Assembly (NCBI GenBank): GCA_024234055.1 | Contig: JACKOW010000006.1 | Span: 186,001 to 250,000, forward strand | Source: Rhodanobacteraceae bacterium | GTDB lineage: Bacteria > Pseudomonadota > Gammaproteobacteria > Xanthomonadales > SZUA-5 | Reading direction: 5' to 3' | DNA: 64,000 nt | Part shown: piece by piece, positions 49,603 to 57,999 of the stretch | How the letters are laid out: the number at the start of each line of letters is the position of its first letter | Numbering within the stretch: the stretch's first letter is position 1 | Position numbers and translations under genes: made by a program | Notes under the pieces: generated by a model | Databases searched by the model: none | What the model saw: the letters and a program-made list of their open reading frames with translations, nothing else | Told to the model about the DNA's origin: nothing

Positions 49603-50460
49603 TCAGTCCGCTGCCCGCAATCGTCGCGCCAGACCGGGTCGCAGCAGCTTCGCGGCGCGGGCATCGTTGCGCTTGGCCAGGGCGCGCCGTCGTGCCTGCA
49701 CATGGGCACGCAAGGCCAGCCGGGTGCGGTCGCGCAATCCCAGTTGCCCCAGCACCCTGGACACCAGCGCCAGATCGTTTTCGTCGCCCAGACTCTGGGC
49801 CAGGCGCTTGAGCGCAAGGCTTGGGGGCGCCAGCTGGCGCTGGTCCAGCAGCTGGCACTGCAACAGCAGGATCCGAACCCTGCCGCGCCAGTGGTGACGC
49901 GATGCGGCGGCATGGCGTCCTGCGTTTTCACGTCGACCGCGGCAGGCGCGGCGGAAGGCGCGCTTCAGGGCGCGGCGGACTTCGGCCTCGCTGAGGCCGT
50001 CCAGTGGCCAGCGCGCACAGTCATCGCGCAGCTCGCGCAGCCCTTGCAGCATGCGCTGCCAGGCAGCACCCTGCGGCGACCTCCGCATCCAGCGCCGTTC
50101 CAGCGCTTCGGTCAGCCGCGAGCGCGCCTGGGTCAGGGCGCTGCGCATGCTGCCAATACCGCGGCTCTTGCGCAGACGGTCCAGTGCCTCGATGCGCGAG
50201 GCCCCATCGCGTAGCGGACCCAGTGTCCGTCGCAGCGCGCGCAAACGGGCATCGATCTCGGCCAGCGTGCGCCTGCGCCAGGGATCGCCCAGGCGCAACC
50301 AGGCGCGGACACGGCGTACACACTTGCGAGCCTCGTGCACGGCCTCGTCGCGGTCGCGGCCGGGATCAGAGAGCAGGTCCAGAGCTTGTTGCAGCTCGCG
50401 AGTGCAGGCCTGGCGCAGAAAAGCGCACAGCGAGCTCTGGTCCGGTTCGGCAGCGTCCAT
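49603..50460 (-). CDS. CHAD domain protein
   Basis: 285 aa from ATG 50460. It is an all-helical, very Arg-rich protein with repeated basic helices and the conserved His/Arg positions of CHAD domains (DEAVHEARKCVRRVRAWLRL near 38-57; SLGDENDLALV near 235). CHAD domains bind inorganic polyphosphate. It stands 10 bp after the dusA stop, so the two may be co-transcribed, though no functional link is known. No CYTH domain is fused. Confidence 0.87.
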   Translation of the reverse strand: MDAAEPDQSSLCAFLRQACTRELQQALDLLSDPGRDRDEAVHEARKCVRRVRAWLRLGDPWRRRTLAEIDARLRALRRTLGPLRDGASRIEALDRLRKSRGIGSMRSALTQARSRLTEALERRWMRRSPQGAAWQRMLQGLRELRDDCARWPLDGLSEAEVRRALKRAFRRACRGRRENAGRHAAASRHHWRGRVRILLLQCQLLDQRQLAPPSLALKRLAQSLGDENDLALVSRVLGQLGLRDRTRLALRAHVQARRRALAKRNDARAAKLLRPGLARRLRAAD

Positions 50461-50470
50461 GGCGCCGGGC

Positions 50471-51457
50471 TCAGGCCGCTTGCCGTTCGACACAGGCCAT
50501 TGCCTGATCGAGCACGTCGATGCCAGTGCCAGGACGGGCCTCGGACAAGGTACGCCGGTAGGCGCGCGCACCAGGTGCGCCCTGATACAAGCCGAGCAAG
50601 TGGCGCGCGATATGCCGTACCTCGCCGCCAGCGGCCAGATGTGCCGCGATGTAGGGTCGCATGCGATCCAGAATCTGCGCTCGCGATGGCGCCGAGTTCG
50701 GCCGGGCAAACAGCGCCTGCTGCCATCCGCTGAGCAGATAGGGTTCGTGATAGGCCGCGCGGCCGATCATCACTCCATCCAGACTCAGCAGAGCGCCTTC
50801 GATGTCCGCGGACTCGCGCAGCCCCCCGTTCAGTACCACCGTCAGCTCCGGTCGATCGGCCTTCAGCCGCCGCACCCGGTCGTAGTCCAGCGGCGGTATC
50901 TCGCGGTTCTCCCGGGGCGACAGGCCGTTCAACCAGGCCTTGCGCGCGTGCACGATGAACACCGTGCAGCCGGCCGCGGCCACGGTGTCGATGAAGCGCC
51001 GGAAGAAGGCTTCATCGTCGTGTTCATCCACGCCCAACCGACATTTGACGGTCACCGGAACATGGCTCGGCACCACCGCACGCATCGCCGCCACGCCTTC
51101 TGCGACCAGTGCCGGTTCCAGCATCAGACAAGCGCCGAAGCGGCCCGATTGCACCCGATCCGACGGACAGCCGCAATTGAGGTTGATCTCGTCATAGCCG
51201 AACTCGACGCCGATCCGCGCCGCCTGCGCCAGCAGCGCCGGATCCGATCCACCCAACTGCAAGGCCAGCGGATGCTCGCTGGCATCGAAACCCAACAGTC
51301 TGGAGCGATCGCCATGGATGGCCGCCTGCGCCACCACCATCTCCGTATACAGCCGCGCATCCGGCGCCAGCAGCCGGTGGAAATAGCGGCAGTGGCGGTC
51401 GGTCCATTCCATCATGGGGGCAACGCACAGGCGCCAGGGAGAGAGTGCGGCAGTCAT
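50471..51457 (-). CDS. dusA: tRNA-dihydrouridine(20/20a) synthase
   Basis: 328 aa TIM-barrel FMN enzyme. It starts with CVAPMMEWTDRHCRYFHRLL. It has NLNCGCPSDRVQSGRFGACL with catalytic Cys110, then VTVKCRLGVDE, FIVHARKAWLNGLSPRENRE and VVLNGGLRE. The ARKAWLNGLSP loop and QSGRFGACL identify the DusA subgroup, which reduces U20/U20a in the D-loop of tRNAs using NADPH. The stop is 10 bp before the CHAD gene. Confidence 0.95.
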   Translation of the reverse strand: MTAALSPWRLCVAPMMEWTDRHCRYFHRLLAPDARLYTEMVVAQAAIHGDRSRLLGFDASEHPLALQLGGSDPALLAQAARIGVEFGYDEINLNCGCPSDRVQSGRFGACLMLEPALVAEGVAAMRAVVPSHVPVTVKCRLGVDEHDDEAFFRRFIDTVAAAGCTVFIVHARKAWLNGLSPRENREIPPLDYDRVRRLKADRPELTVVLNGGLRESADIEGALLSLDGVMIGRAAYHEPYLLSGWQQALFARPNSAPSRAQILDRMRPYIAAHLAAGGEVRHIARHLLGLYQGAPGARAYRRTLSEARPGTGIDVLDQAMACVERQAA

Positions 51458-51725
51458 GGCTCAAGTGTACTGCGCCGGCGGTAAAGCCAGTGCTCGGAAG
51501 TCGGCCTGCCGCGCATGGCGCGCCGCGGATGGGGACAATTCTGCACTTTCACTTCGGGCTTGCACCGGAACATACTCGGATCGTCGGTTGGTCTTCTCAG
51601 GGGAATGCAACCGGCAACCGCAAAGCGGGTGACCGGGTTTCCGGAGCCCGATGGCTGCAGTGCGCCGGATCGGGAGCTGCGGCGCCAGTCGATCGCCAAT
51701 CCTTGCTCAGAGAGACGCGTCTGCC

Positions 51726-52097
51726 ATGAGAATGTTCTTGCTCCTGATGTCATTTTGCCTGCTTGCCCCGCACGCCGCGTACGCGCAGGCGCCTGGAGAT
51801 TGGGTGCTGGGCAAGTGGAAAGGCGGCCCATACTGGTTCCCCGGCGTGGTCGAGAAGCGCGCCGGCGACAAGATCACCATCGTCTTCGACGATGGCACGC
51901 GCGACACACTGCCGCGCAAGCTGGTGCGCAAGTACGACTGGCGTGCCGGCAGCAAGGTCGAGTGCCGCTGGTCCGGCGGTTCAGAGTGGTACGCCGCCAA
52001 GATCCAGAACATCGAAAAGGACGGTTCCACCCTCAACGTGTTGTACGAAGACGGGGTTCGCGAAAAGACCAGCACAGGCGCTTGCCGATCGAGCTAG
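51726..52097 (+). CDS. small exported Tudor-like protein
   Basis: 123 aa with a signal peptide (MRMFLLLMSFCLLAPHAAYA). The mature protein has two SH3/Tudor-like barrels: WKGGPYWFPGVVEKRAGDKI...VFDDGTRD and WSGGSEWYAAKIQNIEKDGS...LYEDGVRE. Such double barrels are common in eukaryotic chromatin readers and rarer in bacteria, where exported examples are of unknown function. A transposon-like element begins directly after its stop codon. Confidence 0.75.
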   Translation: MRMFLLLMSFCLLAPHAAYAQAPGDWVLGKWKGGPYWFPGVVEKRAGDKITIVFDDGTRDTLPRKLVRKYDWRAGSKVECRWSGGSEWYAAKIQNIEKDGSTLNVLYEDGVREKTSTGACRSS

Positions 52098-52340
52098 CCC
52101 GCATTTCTCACACCTGTTGCGGAAGATCGCGCAGGGCTTTGCGACTAGCGCAAGGCGCGACGACGAGGAATGGTGATTCCATGGCGAGGAGGAGCAACGC
52201 CGCGATAGTCGCAAAGAACCAGCGAGGTCCGCAAAGCGGGCAGATGCAGGCGTACACCTTGCGATTGCCGCCAGACATCGGTTGACCGCACGCCACAAAG
52301 GAATCCGAGCATCTGCCCGCGCAGGTGTGAGAAATGCGGG
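52098..52340. mobile_element. 243-bp MITE-like element with perfect 19-bp inverted ends
   Basis: CCCGCATTTCTCACACCTG (52098-52116) and its exact reverse complement (52322-52340) bound a 243-bp segment with no coding sequence. Subterminal inverted pieces also occur (GGGCAGATGC at about 52228 and GCATCTGCCC at about 52309). The ends, size and lack of a transposase gene fit a non-autonomous miniature element moved by a transposase encoded elsewhere. A target-site duplication is not obvious. The left end touches the stop codon of the Tudor-like gene. Confidence 0.75.
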
Positions 52341-52424
52341 ATAGGCCAGCGTCCAGCCGTGCCTGCGCTGACGCGAAGCCTGCGGTAGCGGCACCGGATC
52401 GCTACCGCAGCAATCGATGTCCGG

Positions 52425-52523
52425 GCAGGAGCGCCCTTGCGTCCTTCGCGTCCTGCTCTCGGCACCAACCCGCCGCCATTCCCGGCTTTCGCCGGCACGG
52501 TGGTCGCGACGCGAGGTCGCTCC
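52425..52523. repeat. family C repeat apparently interrupted by family H
   Basis: The left end is family C (AGGAGCGCCCTTGCG) but switches at once to family H sequence (TCCTTCGCGTCCTGCTC, about 52440-52456). The right end is the inverted C arm (GTCGCGACGCGAGGTCGCTC then CTAC, 52499-52523). In the complete family C copy at 41278 the two arms enclose a different loop. The right arm reaches the stop of the EamA transporter gene. Confidence 0.7.
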
Positions 52524-53425
52524 TACGAAGCAGGCGTGGAATCGGCCTGCCGGCGATCGATACGACGCTCGCTCCACAGCAGGAACAAACCGCTGGCAAC
52601 GACGATGGCCGCGCCGAGCAGCACGATGGGCTGCGGCAGCGTCTTCCAGATCAGCCAGTCCAGACCCAGCCCCCAGGCCAGCGCGGTGTATTCGAAGGGC
52701 GCGATCAACGAGGCCTGGCCACGCTTGAAGGCTTCGGTCAGGGTGAACTGACCGACGGAACCGGTCACGGCAATCGCCAGCAGGATCCAGCCATGGGCGG
52801 CTTGCACCGGTATCCAGTCGGACCCGGTCAGCGCGGTGCCGCCGGCAGCCATGAACAACATCAGCCAGAACACCATCGACACCGAGGTGTCGGTGCGCCC
52901 CAAGACCCGCGACGTGATGGCGCTGATGGCATAGCAGACCGTGGCGACCAATACCGCCAGGCCGCCGATGGAGAGCATCTGCTCACCCTTGGGACGCAAG
53001 ACCACGAGTACACCGAGCATGCCGATGGCGATGGCCCACCAGCGATTCGCGCCCACGCGCTCGCCCAGCAGCGGTGCCGCCAGCGCCGTGATCAGCAGCG
53101 GCGCAAAGAAGAAGATCGCGTAGGCCTCCGACAGCGGCAGCGTGCGCAGGGCAAAGGCAAAGCTGGCCATCATCAGGATGCCGATGACGCCACGCAGCAA
53201 GTGCAGGGACCAGCGCACCTGGAACAGCCGCGCACGCATGCCCAGCACCCCGGCCCACAGCAGCACCACCGGCAGCGAGGCATAGGCACGCAGCGCAGCG
53301 ACCTGCAAGGGCGGGTAATGCGGGGTCAGCTCCTTGAGGGAGGCATCCATCAGCGCGAAGCTGCCGACGGCGATCACCATCATGACGATGCCACGCAGAT
53401 TGTCAGCGCGTTGCTCGGGGCTCAT
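52523..53425 (-). CDS. EamA/DMT-type transporter
   Basis: 300 aa from ATG 53425 with about ten membrane segments in two homologous EamA halves (GIVMMVIAVGSFALMDASLK ... LLGERVGANRWWAIAIGMLG and LAVLVATVCYAISAITSRVL ... YTALAWGLGLDWLIWKTLPQ). Drug/metabolite transporters of this family usually export amino acids, nucleobases or other metabolites, driven by ion gradients. The substrate cannot be predicted. A monocistronic gene behind a composite repeat. Confidence 0.87.
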   Translation of the reverse strand: MSPEQRADNLRGIVMMVIAVGSFALMDASLKELTPHYPPLQVAALRAYASLPVVLLWAGVLGMRARLFQVRWSLHLLRGVIGILMMASFAFALRTLPLSEAYAIFFFAPLLITALAAPLLGERVGANRWWAIAIGMLGVLVVLRPKGEQMLSIGGLAVLVATVCYAISAITSRVLGRTDTSVSMVFWLMLFMAAGGTALTGSDWIPVQAAHGWILLAIAVTGSVGQFTLTEAFKRGQASLIAPFEYTALAWGLGLDWLIWKTLPQPIVLLGAAIVVASGLFLLWSERRIDRRQADSTPAS

Positions 53426-53465
53426 CGGGTGGGCTTGCTTGGCAGGTGGCCGCGCAGCATAGCCG

Positions 53466-53795
53466 GTGGGGACGGGGCACGGGGCAAGGGGGCACGGGGC
53501 AAGGGGCAAGGGGCACGGGGCAAGGGGCACGGGGCAGGGGGCAGGGGGCAGGGGAAAAGCCGGCGTCTTTGCGAGGAACGGAGTGACGAAGCAATCCAGG
53601 AATTGGCAATCGTGCGTCTGTACGGCTTCTCCCGGATCAAGTCCGAGGTCGCTTGGACGCCCGCTCTTGTGGGTCCAGACTTGTCTGGACGCTCTTCGGT
53701 TGTTGCTGGAGAAGCGTCCAGACAAATCTGGACCTACAACAGCCAGAAGCCCGTAACCTTTCCCGTGCCCCGTGCCCCGTGCCCCGTGCCCCGCT
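53466..53795. repeat. composite repeat: heptamer arms, partial family D, family A hairpin
   Basis: The left arm (about 53470-53555) is built of GGGGCAC/GGGGCAA/GGGGGCA units and followed by AAAAGCCGGCGTC, exactly as at 5325-5340. One arm of family D follows (53568-53600). The family A hairpin (53671-53737) pairs GGTCCAGACTTGTCTGGACG with CGTCCAGACAAATCTGGACC. The right arm is CCCGTGCCCCGTGCCCCGTG and on (53762-53795), reaching the stop of the methyltransferase gene. It lacks the GAGTCCC array present at 5425 and 18761. Confidence 0.85.
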
Positions 53796-54519
53796 ACCGC
53801 TGCACCGTCAGCGTGCAGAAACTCGCCTGCTCCGCCGATGCTGCCTCGCCATAGTCCCAGTCGACACGCGTGACACGGCCCAGATGGTGCTCGCACAGCG
53901 CGCGCAATTGGTCCGGGGCGTAGGCGCGGATCTGTTCGCGAGTGCACAGCGTGCGGCCGCCGAAGGCTCCCCACAGACGGTAGCGACGTTCGATCCGGTG
54001 GCTGCCGTCGCCGAGCTGCTGGATGCGCTTGTGGCGGACCAGCCAGCGCCCCTGGTGGCGGCGGGCGTAGTCCCGCATCCAGCGTCCGTCGGCGAGCTGC
54101 GGTCTGGGGATGAAGGCATCGATGATGATCCGCGCCCGCTCCTGCAAGGTCTGGGACAGGCCCTGGGCCAATGCCTGCCAATCGGCCTCGTCGAGCAGAT
54201 AGGTCACCAGCGAATAGGGCAGCAGCGCCAGCGCGAAACGACCGCGCAGGGCCAGCTGGCGCATGTCCATTTGCAGCAGACTGGCCTCGCTGCCGCAGCG
54301 CAGCCTGGCCTGACGCAGCATCGGCAGCGAGCGGTCGACGCCCACGGCCAGCAGGCCTTCGGCCAGCAGGGCCTGAAGCACGCGACCGCTGCCGCAGCCC
54401 AGCTCCAGCACCGGCCCGGCGGCCAGGCGTGCCTGTTCGAGGTAGTAGCCGACATCGGGCAGCGCCATGCTGGCACCCATGTCGGCATCGTAGATCGGCG
54501 CGATCCGGTCGTAGCTCAC
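53794..54519 (-). CDS. SAM-dependent methyltransferase of the glycan cluster
   Basis: 241 aa from GTG 54519, overlapping the glycosyltransferase stop (GTGA). It is a class I methyltransferase with IAPIYDADMG at the start, motif I PVLELGCGSGRVLQALLAEG, motif II VDRSLPMLRQARL and a later LLPYSLVTYLLDEADW. The type is that of small-molecule or sugar methyltransferases. As last gene of a tightly coupled set with glycosyltransferase and radical SAM genes, it may methylate the same product. Confidence 0.84.
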   Translation of the reverse strand: MSYDRIAPIYDADMGASMALPDVGYYLEQARLAAGPVLELGCGSGRVLQALLAEGLLAVGVDRSLPMLRQARLRCGSEASLLQMDMRQLALRGRFALALLPYSLVTYLLDEADWQALAQGLSQTLQERARIIIDAFIPRPQLADGRWMRDYARRHQGRWLVRHKRIQQLGDGSHRIERRYRLWGAFGGRTLCTREQIRAYAPDQLRALCEHHLGRVTRVDWDYGEAASAEQASFCTLTVQR

Positions 54520-56585
54520 CTGCGGCCCCGGACGATGCACTGCTCGATCACCTGCCGCAGTCGCTCGGCCCGCGGCGCCCAGGACCAGGGGGCAATATCT
54601 GCCGTGGCTTGGGCCTCGGCCCGCCGGCGGCGCTCGGGCGCATCGATCTGTGCAACGATGGCCGAGACCATCGCGGCGCAGTCGGGCACCCGCAGCAGCC
54701 CGGCACTGCACAGGGATTCATAGCCGCGGGCGCCGCTCATGGTGCTGACCATCACCCGGCCATGGGCCAGCGCTTCGGCAATCTTGATGGCCGAGCCCTC
54801 GATGGCGCCCTGCGGGTTCAGCGCCAGCAGGCAGTCCTCGTAGTGCGGGGCGGGGTCGACGGCGCCTTCAATCAGGTCCACCGATGCCGGCAGCGGCCGC
54901 GCGCCCCAAAGCCTGGCGCCATCGACGCCGCCCAGGATCCGCAGCCGCAACCAGGGATAGCGTGCCGACAGGCTCGGCCAGGCCTGCTCCAGAAAGCACT
55001 GCAAACCCTGCAGATTGGGGCCGTAGCGCAGCGGCGCCAGCAGCAGTAGCGGGCCGCGATCGGGCGAGGGCAGCGGCTGCTGTGCGGGCAGACGAACGCC
55101 ATTCTCGATCAGCTGCTGGTAGTCATGGGGCCAATGGCCCAGATCCTGGGGCGTGGTCAGCAGCAGGGCCTGCACCCGCCGCAGGGCCGCGCGCACCCGT
55201 TCGCCAGCGGTTTCGGGAAGCTCGCGGCCGGCATCATGCAGTGTCCACAACAGCGGAACCCGCGCGTCCAGCTGCTCGATCAGTCCCAGGCATTCCAGGT
55301 GTTCGAAGCAGATGGCATCCGGGCGGTGCGCCGCGATCAATCGTGCCAGTTCGGCGCGCAGGCGCGGATGGGCATGGGCAGACCAGCGTGCTTCGAAGTC
55401 CGGGCCGGAATCCGGGCGCCCGCCGACCGGGTGAATCTGGCGGAAGATGCCGTCGTCGGCCGTCGCCGGCAGCGCCTGCTCACCGGCTTCGTCATGCAGC
55501 AGGATCCAGTCGATCTCGTCGGCGCTGGCGCGGGCCAGTTCGATCACCCGACGGGCCCCGCCATGTGCCGGCGGCAAGAGCGTGAAGGGACTGACCAGCA
55601 GCACCCTGGGCTTGCCCGGTCGCCAGCGCTGCGCGTGCGGATAGCGCTGCAGATGCAGTTGCTGCAGACAGGCGGCGACGGGACTGTCCAGCAGCCGCTG
55701 ACGAGCCTGCCGATGACTGCGCCGCAGGCCGCGCAGCCAGGCTTGCAGGCGGTCGATCCTGCCGCCATGCCAGCGCGGTGCCTGGAACAGATCGCCGTAG
55801 CGCCAGCGGAAATGCGCCAGATTGCGCTGCACGACGTGCTCGATCTGCCGGGCCGACACAAAGCGTCCGATGGTCCCGCGGTGCTCATGGATCGCCCGCG
55901 ACGCCGGGCAGTGCAGAGAGCACAGACCCTCGGCCCAGGCCTGCATGGCCCAGTCGGCATCCTCGAAGTAGAACGGCGCGTAGGGCCCGCTCAGCGGCAG
56001 GTAGCGGCGCAAGGCGGCGGTCTGGAACAGTGTGGCACCGCCGCCGCCGTAGAGATGGCCACGTACGCATGCATCGGGTGGCAGCAGATCATGCAGTTCA
56101 AGATGAGCGTCGGGACCGAGCACTGGCACGGTGTAGCCGGTCTCTTCGCGACGGCGGTTGCGATCGGCAAATTCAATCTGACTGGCGATCGCGAAGACAT
56201 CCGCTGCGCGCCATGGCAGCAGCACTCGCAGCGCATCGGGCTGCAGGCGCATATCGCTGTTCAGCAGGTACACCCACGGCGCCTGTGCCCGATCGAGCAG
56301 TGCTGCCACGGCGCCATGAAAGCCCAGCGGCCGTTGCACGAAGCGCCATTCCACGCCAGCGTGCGCGCTGCGCAGCGCGCGGTAGTCCGATGCGGCGGCA
56401 CCGTTCACCAGCACCCGGATCTGGCAGGGCACCTCCAGTCCGGCACAGGCCAGCGCCAGCGCCGACAACGTGGCCCCGAGCAGATCGGGACGCCCGCGCT
56501 CGGGGATCAGAACCTCGATGGGCTCGCTGGCCGCGCCCGCGCCGCTGGCTGGGTCAGGGAGGAGTCGGCGACTGCCGTCGGCCAT
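54516..56585 (-). CDS. two-domain glycosyltransferase (GT2-GT4 fusion)
   Basis: 689 aa from ATG 56585, which shares one base with the radical SAM stop (TGATG). Residues about 20-300 are a GT2 domain (EVLIPERGRPDLLGATLSAL; the DxD-type YLLNSDMRL; PFYFEDADWAMQAWAEG). Residues about 360-680 are a GT4/GT-B domain (VLLVSPFTLLPPAHGGARRV at its start; LAPLRYGPNLQGLQCFLEQA; GSAIKIAEALAHGRVMVSTM). The two domains would add two sugars in sequence or act on a branched glycan. The sequence gives no donor specificity. A GT2 with a rhamnosyltransferase-like layout is the closest general type. Confidence 0.87.
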   Translation of the reverse strand: MADGSRRLLPDPASGAGAASEPIEVLIPERGRPDLLGATLSALALACAGLEVPCQIRVLVNGAAASDYRALRSAHAGVEWRFVQRPLGFHGAVAALLDRAQAPWVYLLNSDMRLQPDALRVLLPWRAADVFAIASQIEFADRNRRREETGYTVPVLGPDAHLELHDLLPPDACVRGHLYGGGGATLFQTAALRRYLPLSGPYAPFYFEDADWAMQAWAEGLCSLHCPASRAIHEHRGTIGRFVSARQIEHVVQRNLAHFRWRYGDLFQAPRWHGGRIDRLQAWLRGLRRSHRQARQRLLDSPVAACLQQLHLQRYPHAQRWRPGKPRVLLVSPFTLLPPAHGGARRVIELARASADEIDWILLHDEAGEQALPATADDGIFRQIHPVGGRPDSGPDFEARWSAHAHPRLRAELARLIAAHRPDAICFEHLECLGLIEQLDARVPLLWTLHDAGRELPETAGERVRAALRRVQALLLTTPQDLGHWPHDYQQLIENGVRLPAQQPLPSPDRGPLLLLAPLRYGPNLQGLQCFLEQAWPSLSARYPWLRLRILGGVDGARLWGARPLPASVDLIEGAVDPAPHYEDCLLALNPQGAIEGSAIKIAEALAHGRVMVSTMSGARGYESLCSAGLLRVPDCAAMVSAIVAQIDAPERRRRAEAQATADIAPWSWAPRAERLRQVIEQCIVRGRR

Positions 56586-57991
56586 CAGCGGGTCTCGGCC
56601 AGGATCAGGGCAAAGCCGAGTTCGCGCAGATCGGCGCCGGTGCCCAGCGCATGCGGACTGCTGGCGCCCTCGCGCCGCAGTTGCAGCACACGCTGTGCCT
56701 GGGTCGATGGCGGCAGCGGCAGTCGCAGCTGCAATGGACCGGCTTCGGTCTGCTGGTGGACCAACAGCCCGTCCAGATGCACGCTGAAGGGTGCTGGTGT
56801 TGCTGTCGGGGCGACCATGCCATGCAGGTGCAGCCGTCGATGTCTGGCCACGCGCGGCAACCACAGCGTGGCCTCGGCGCTGCTCCAGCGCACGCCACTG
56901 CCATCGTCGCCGTGCCAGCCGCTCAGCAGTTGCTCGGCCGGTGCCTGCCGGCCTTCGATGCGGACGCTCGCGGGCTGCGGCTGGTGCACGCGCTTGTAGA
57001 CGCAGCTTCGACAGGCCGACTCGGCGCCCGAGCGATGGCGCTCGCGAAAAGCGCGATAGGCCGGGCCGTTCCAGATCTCGCGCAGGCTCTGCTGGCGCAG
57101 ATCGCCCAGCGCCACTTTCTCGGTGACCTCGCAGGCGATCACGCGGCCATCGGCGAGCACGTGCACGCTGTCGAAAGGGCTCTGGTCGCAAGTGCTGATC
57201 ACGGCACCGTCGGGCATTGGCCAAGGCCAGGCCTGGGGGTGGGCGCTCAATCTGGTGTGGGCGCTCAGCTCGTGAGATGACAGCTGAATCGCCACCTGCG
57301 GCCAGCGCTGGCGGACCTCGGCCACAGCATCTTCCAGCCGGGTCCGGAATTCCTGGTGCAGCGTGCCGCTGGCCGTGTGTTCGGCGGCGGTGCCCAGTGG
57401 CAGCGGATCACGACCGATCAGCGGGTGCACCGCCAGCACTTCGATCCCGTGTTCGGCGGCAAAGGCGGCGATGGCGGGCAGCTGCGCCAGATTGCGCTGC
57501 ATCGCCACGAAGGCCAGATCCAGCAGGAAGCGCCGATCGCTGTTGCGGCGCCAGTCCAGCACCTGCTGCAAACGCTGATGCATGGCTGCGAGGCTGCTGA
57601 AGCGGTAGATGGCATCGAATTCGCCGGCGTCCAGTGTGTGCAGCGAAACGGTCAGGCGGGTCAGGCCGGCGTCCAGTGCCGCCTGCAGACGCCCCGGCTT
57701 GAGTGAGGCCAGCGCGCTCACCAGTTCCACGTCGGCGCCGGTGGCCGCGGCCAGGGCCACGGCTTCAGCCAGCTGCGGATAATGACCGGACTCGCCGGCA
57801 TAGTTGAGGCGGATGATCTGCGGCCGCTCCAGCTCACCGATCAGGCGCCGGTACAGCGCAAGATCCAGCAGCTCTCCGGCGCCGCGCAAGCTGGCGCGGG
57901 TGCAGAAGATGCAATCGAAAGGACAGCGCGAGCTGAGTTCGATCCACAACACCCGCGGCATTGGCGCAGTGCGTGCGCTGATCAGGTCCAT
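56585..57991 (-). CDS. radical SAM/SPASM protein
   Basis: 468 aa from ATG 57991. The radical SAM [4Fe-4S] motif CPFDCIFC uses Cys23, Cys27 and Cys30. A TIM-barrel core follows, then a SPASM-like region with ISTCDQSPFDSVHVLADGRV, CEVTEKVALGDL and SACRSCVYKRVH that could bind an auxiliary cluster. The last 120 residues are a beta-rich domain without recognised function (LHLHGMVAPTATPAPFSVHL). SPASM proteins typically modify peptides or sugars. Coupling to a glycosyltransferase and methyltransferase makes a sugar or glycoconjugate substrate plausible here; this is inference. Confidence 0.85.
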   Translation of the reverse strand: MDLISARTAPMPRVLWIELSSRCPFDCIFCTRASLRGAGELLDLALYRRLIGELERPQIIRLNYAGESGHYPQLAEAVALAAATGADVELVSALASLKPGRLQAALDAGLTRLTVSLHTLDAGEFDAIYRFSSLAAMHQRLQQVLDWRRNSDRRFLLDLAFVAMQRNLAQLPAIAAFAAEHGIEVLAVHPLIGRDPLPLGTAAEHTASGTLHQEFRTRLEDAVAEVRQRWPQVAIQLSSHELSAHTRLSAHPQAWPWPMPDGAVISTCDQSPFDSVHVLADGRVIACEVTEKVALGDLRQQSLREIWNGPAYRAFRERHRSGAESACRSCVYKRVHQPQPASVRIEGRQAPAEQLLSGWHGDDGSGVRWSSAEATLWLPRVARHRRLHLHGMVAPTATPAPFSVHLDGLLVHQQTEAGPLQLRLPLPPSTQAQRVLQLRREGASSPHALGTGADLRELGFALILAETR

Positions 57992-57999
57992 GACTCGGA

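Noticed and set aside
51458..51725. Possible gene or repeat in the gap before the Tudor-like gene
   Set aside because: No ribosome site, domain or repeat family could be recognised in these 268 bp; it probably holds only promoter sequence.
54520..54711. Upstream extension of the cluster methyltransferase
   Set aside because: It overlaps the coding end of the glycosyltransferase; the GTG at 54519 in a GTGA overlap gives the normal methyltransferase N-terminus.
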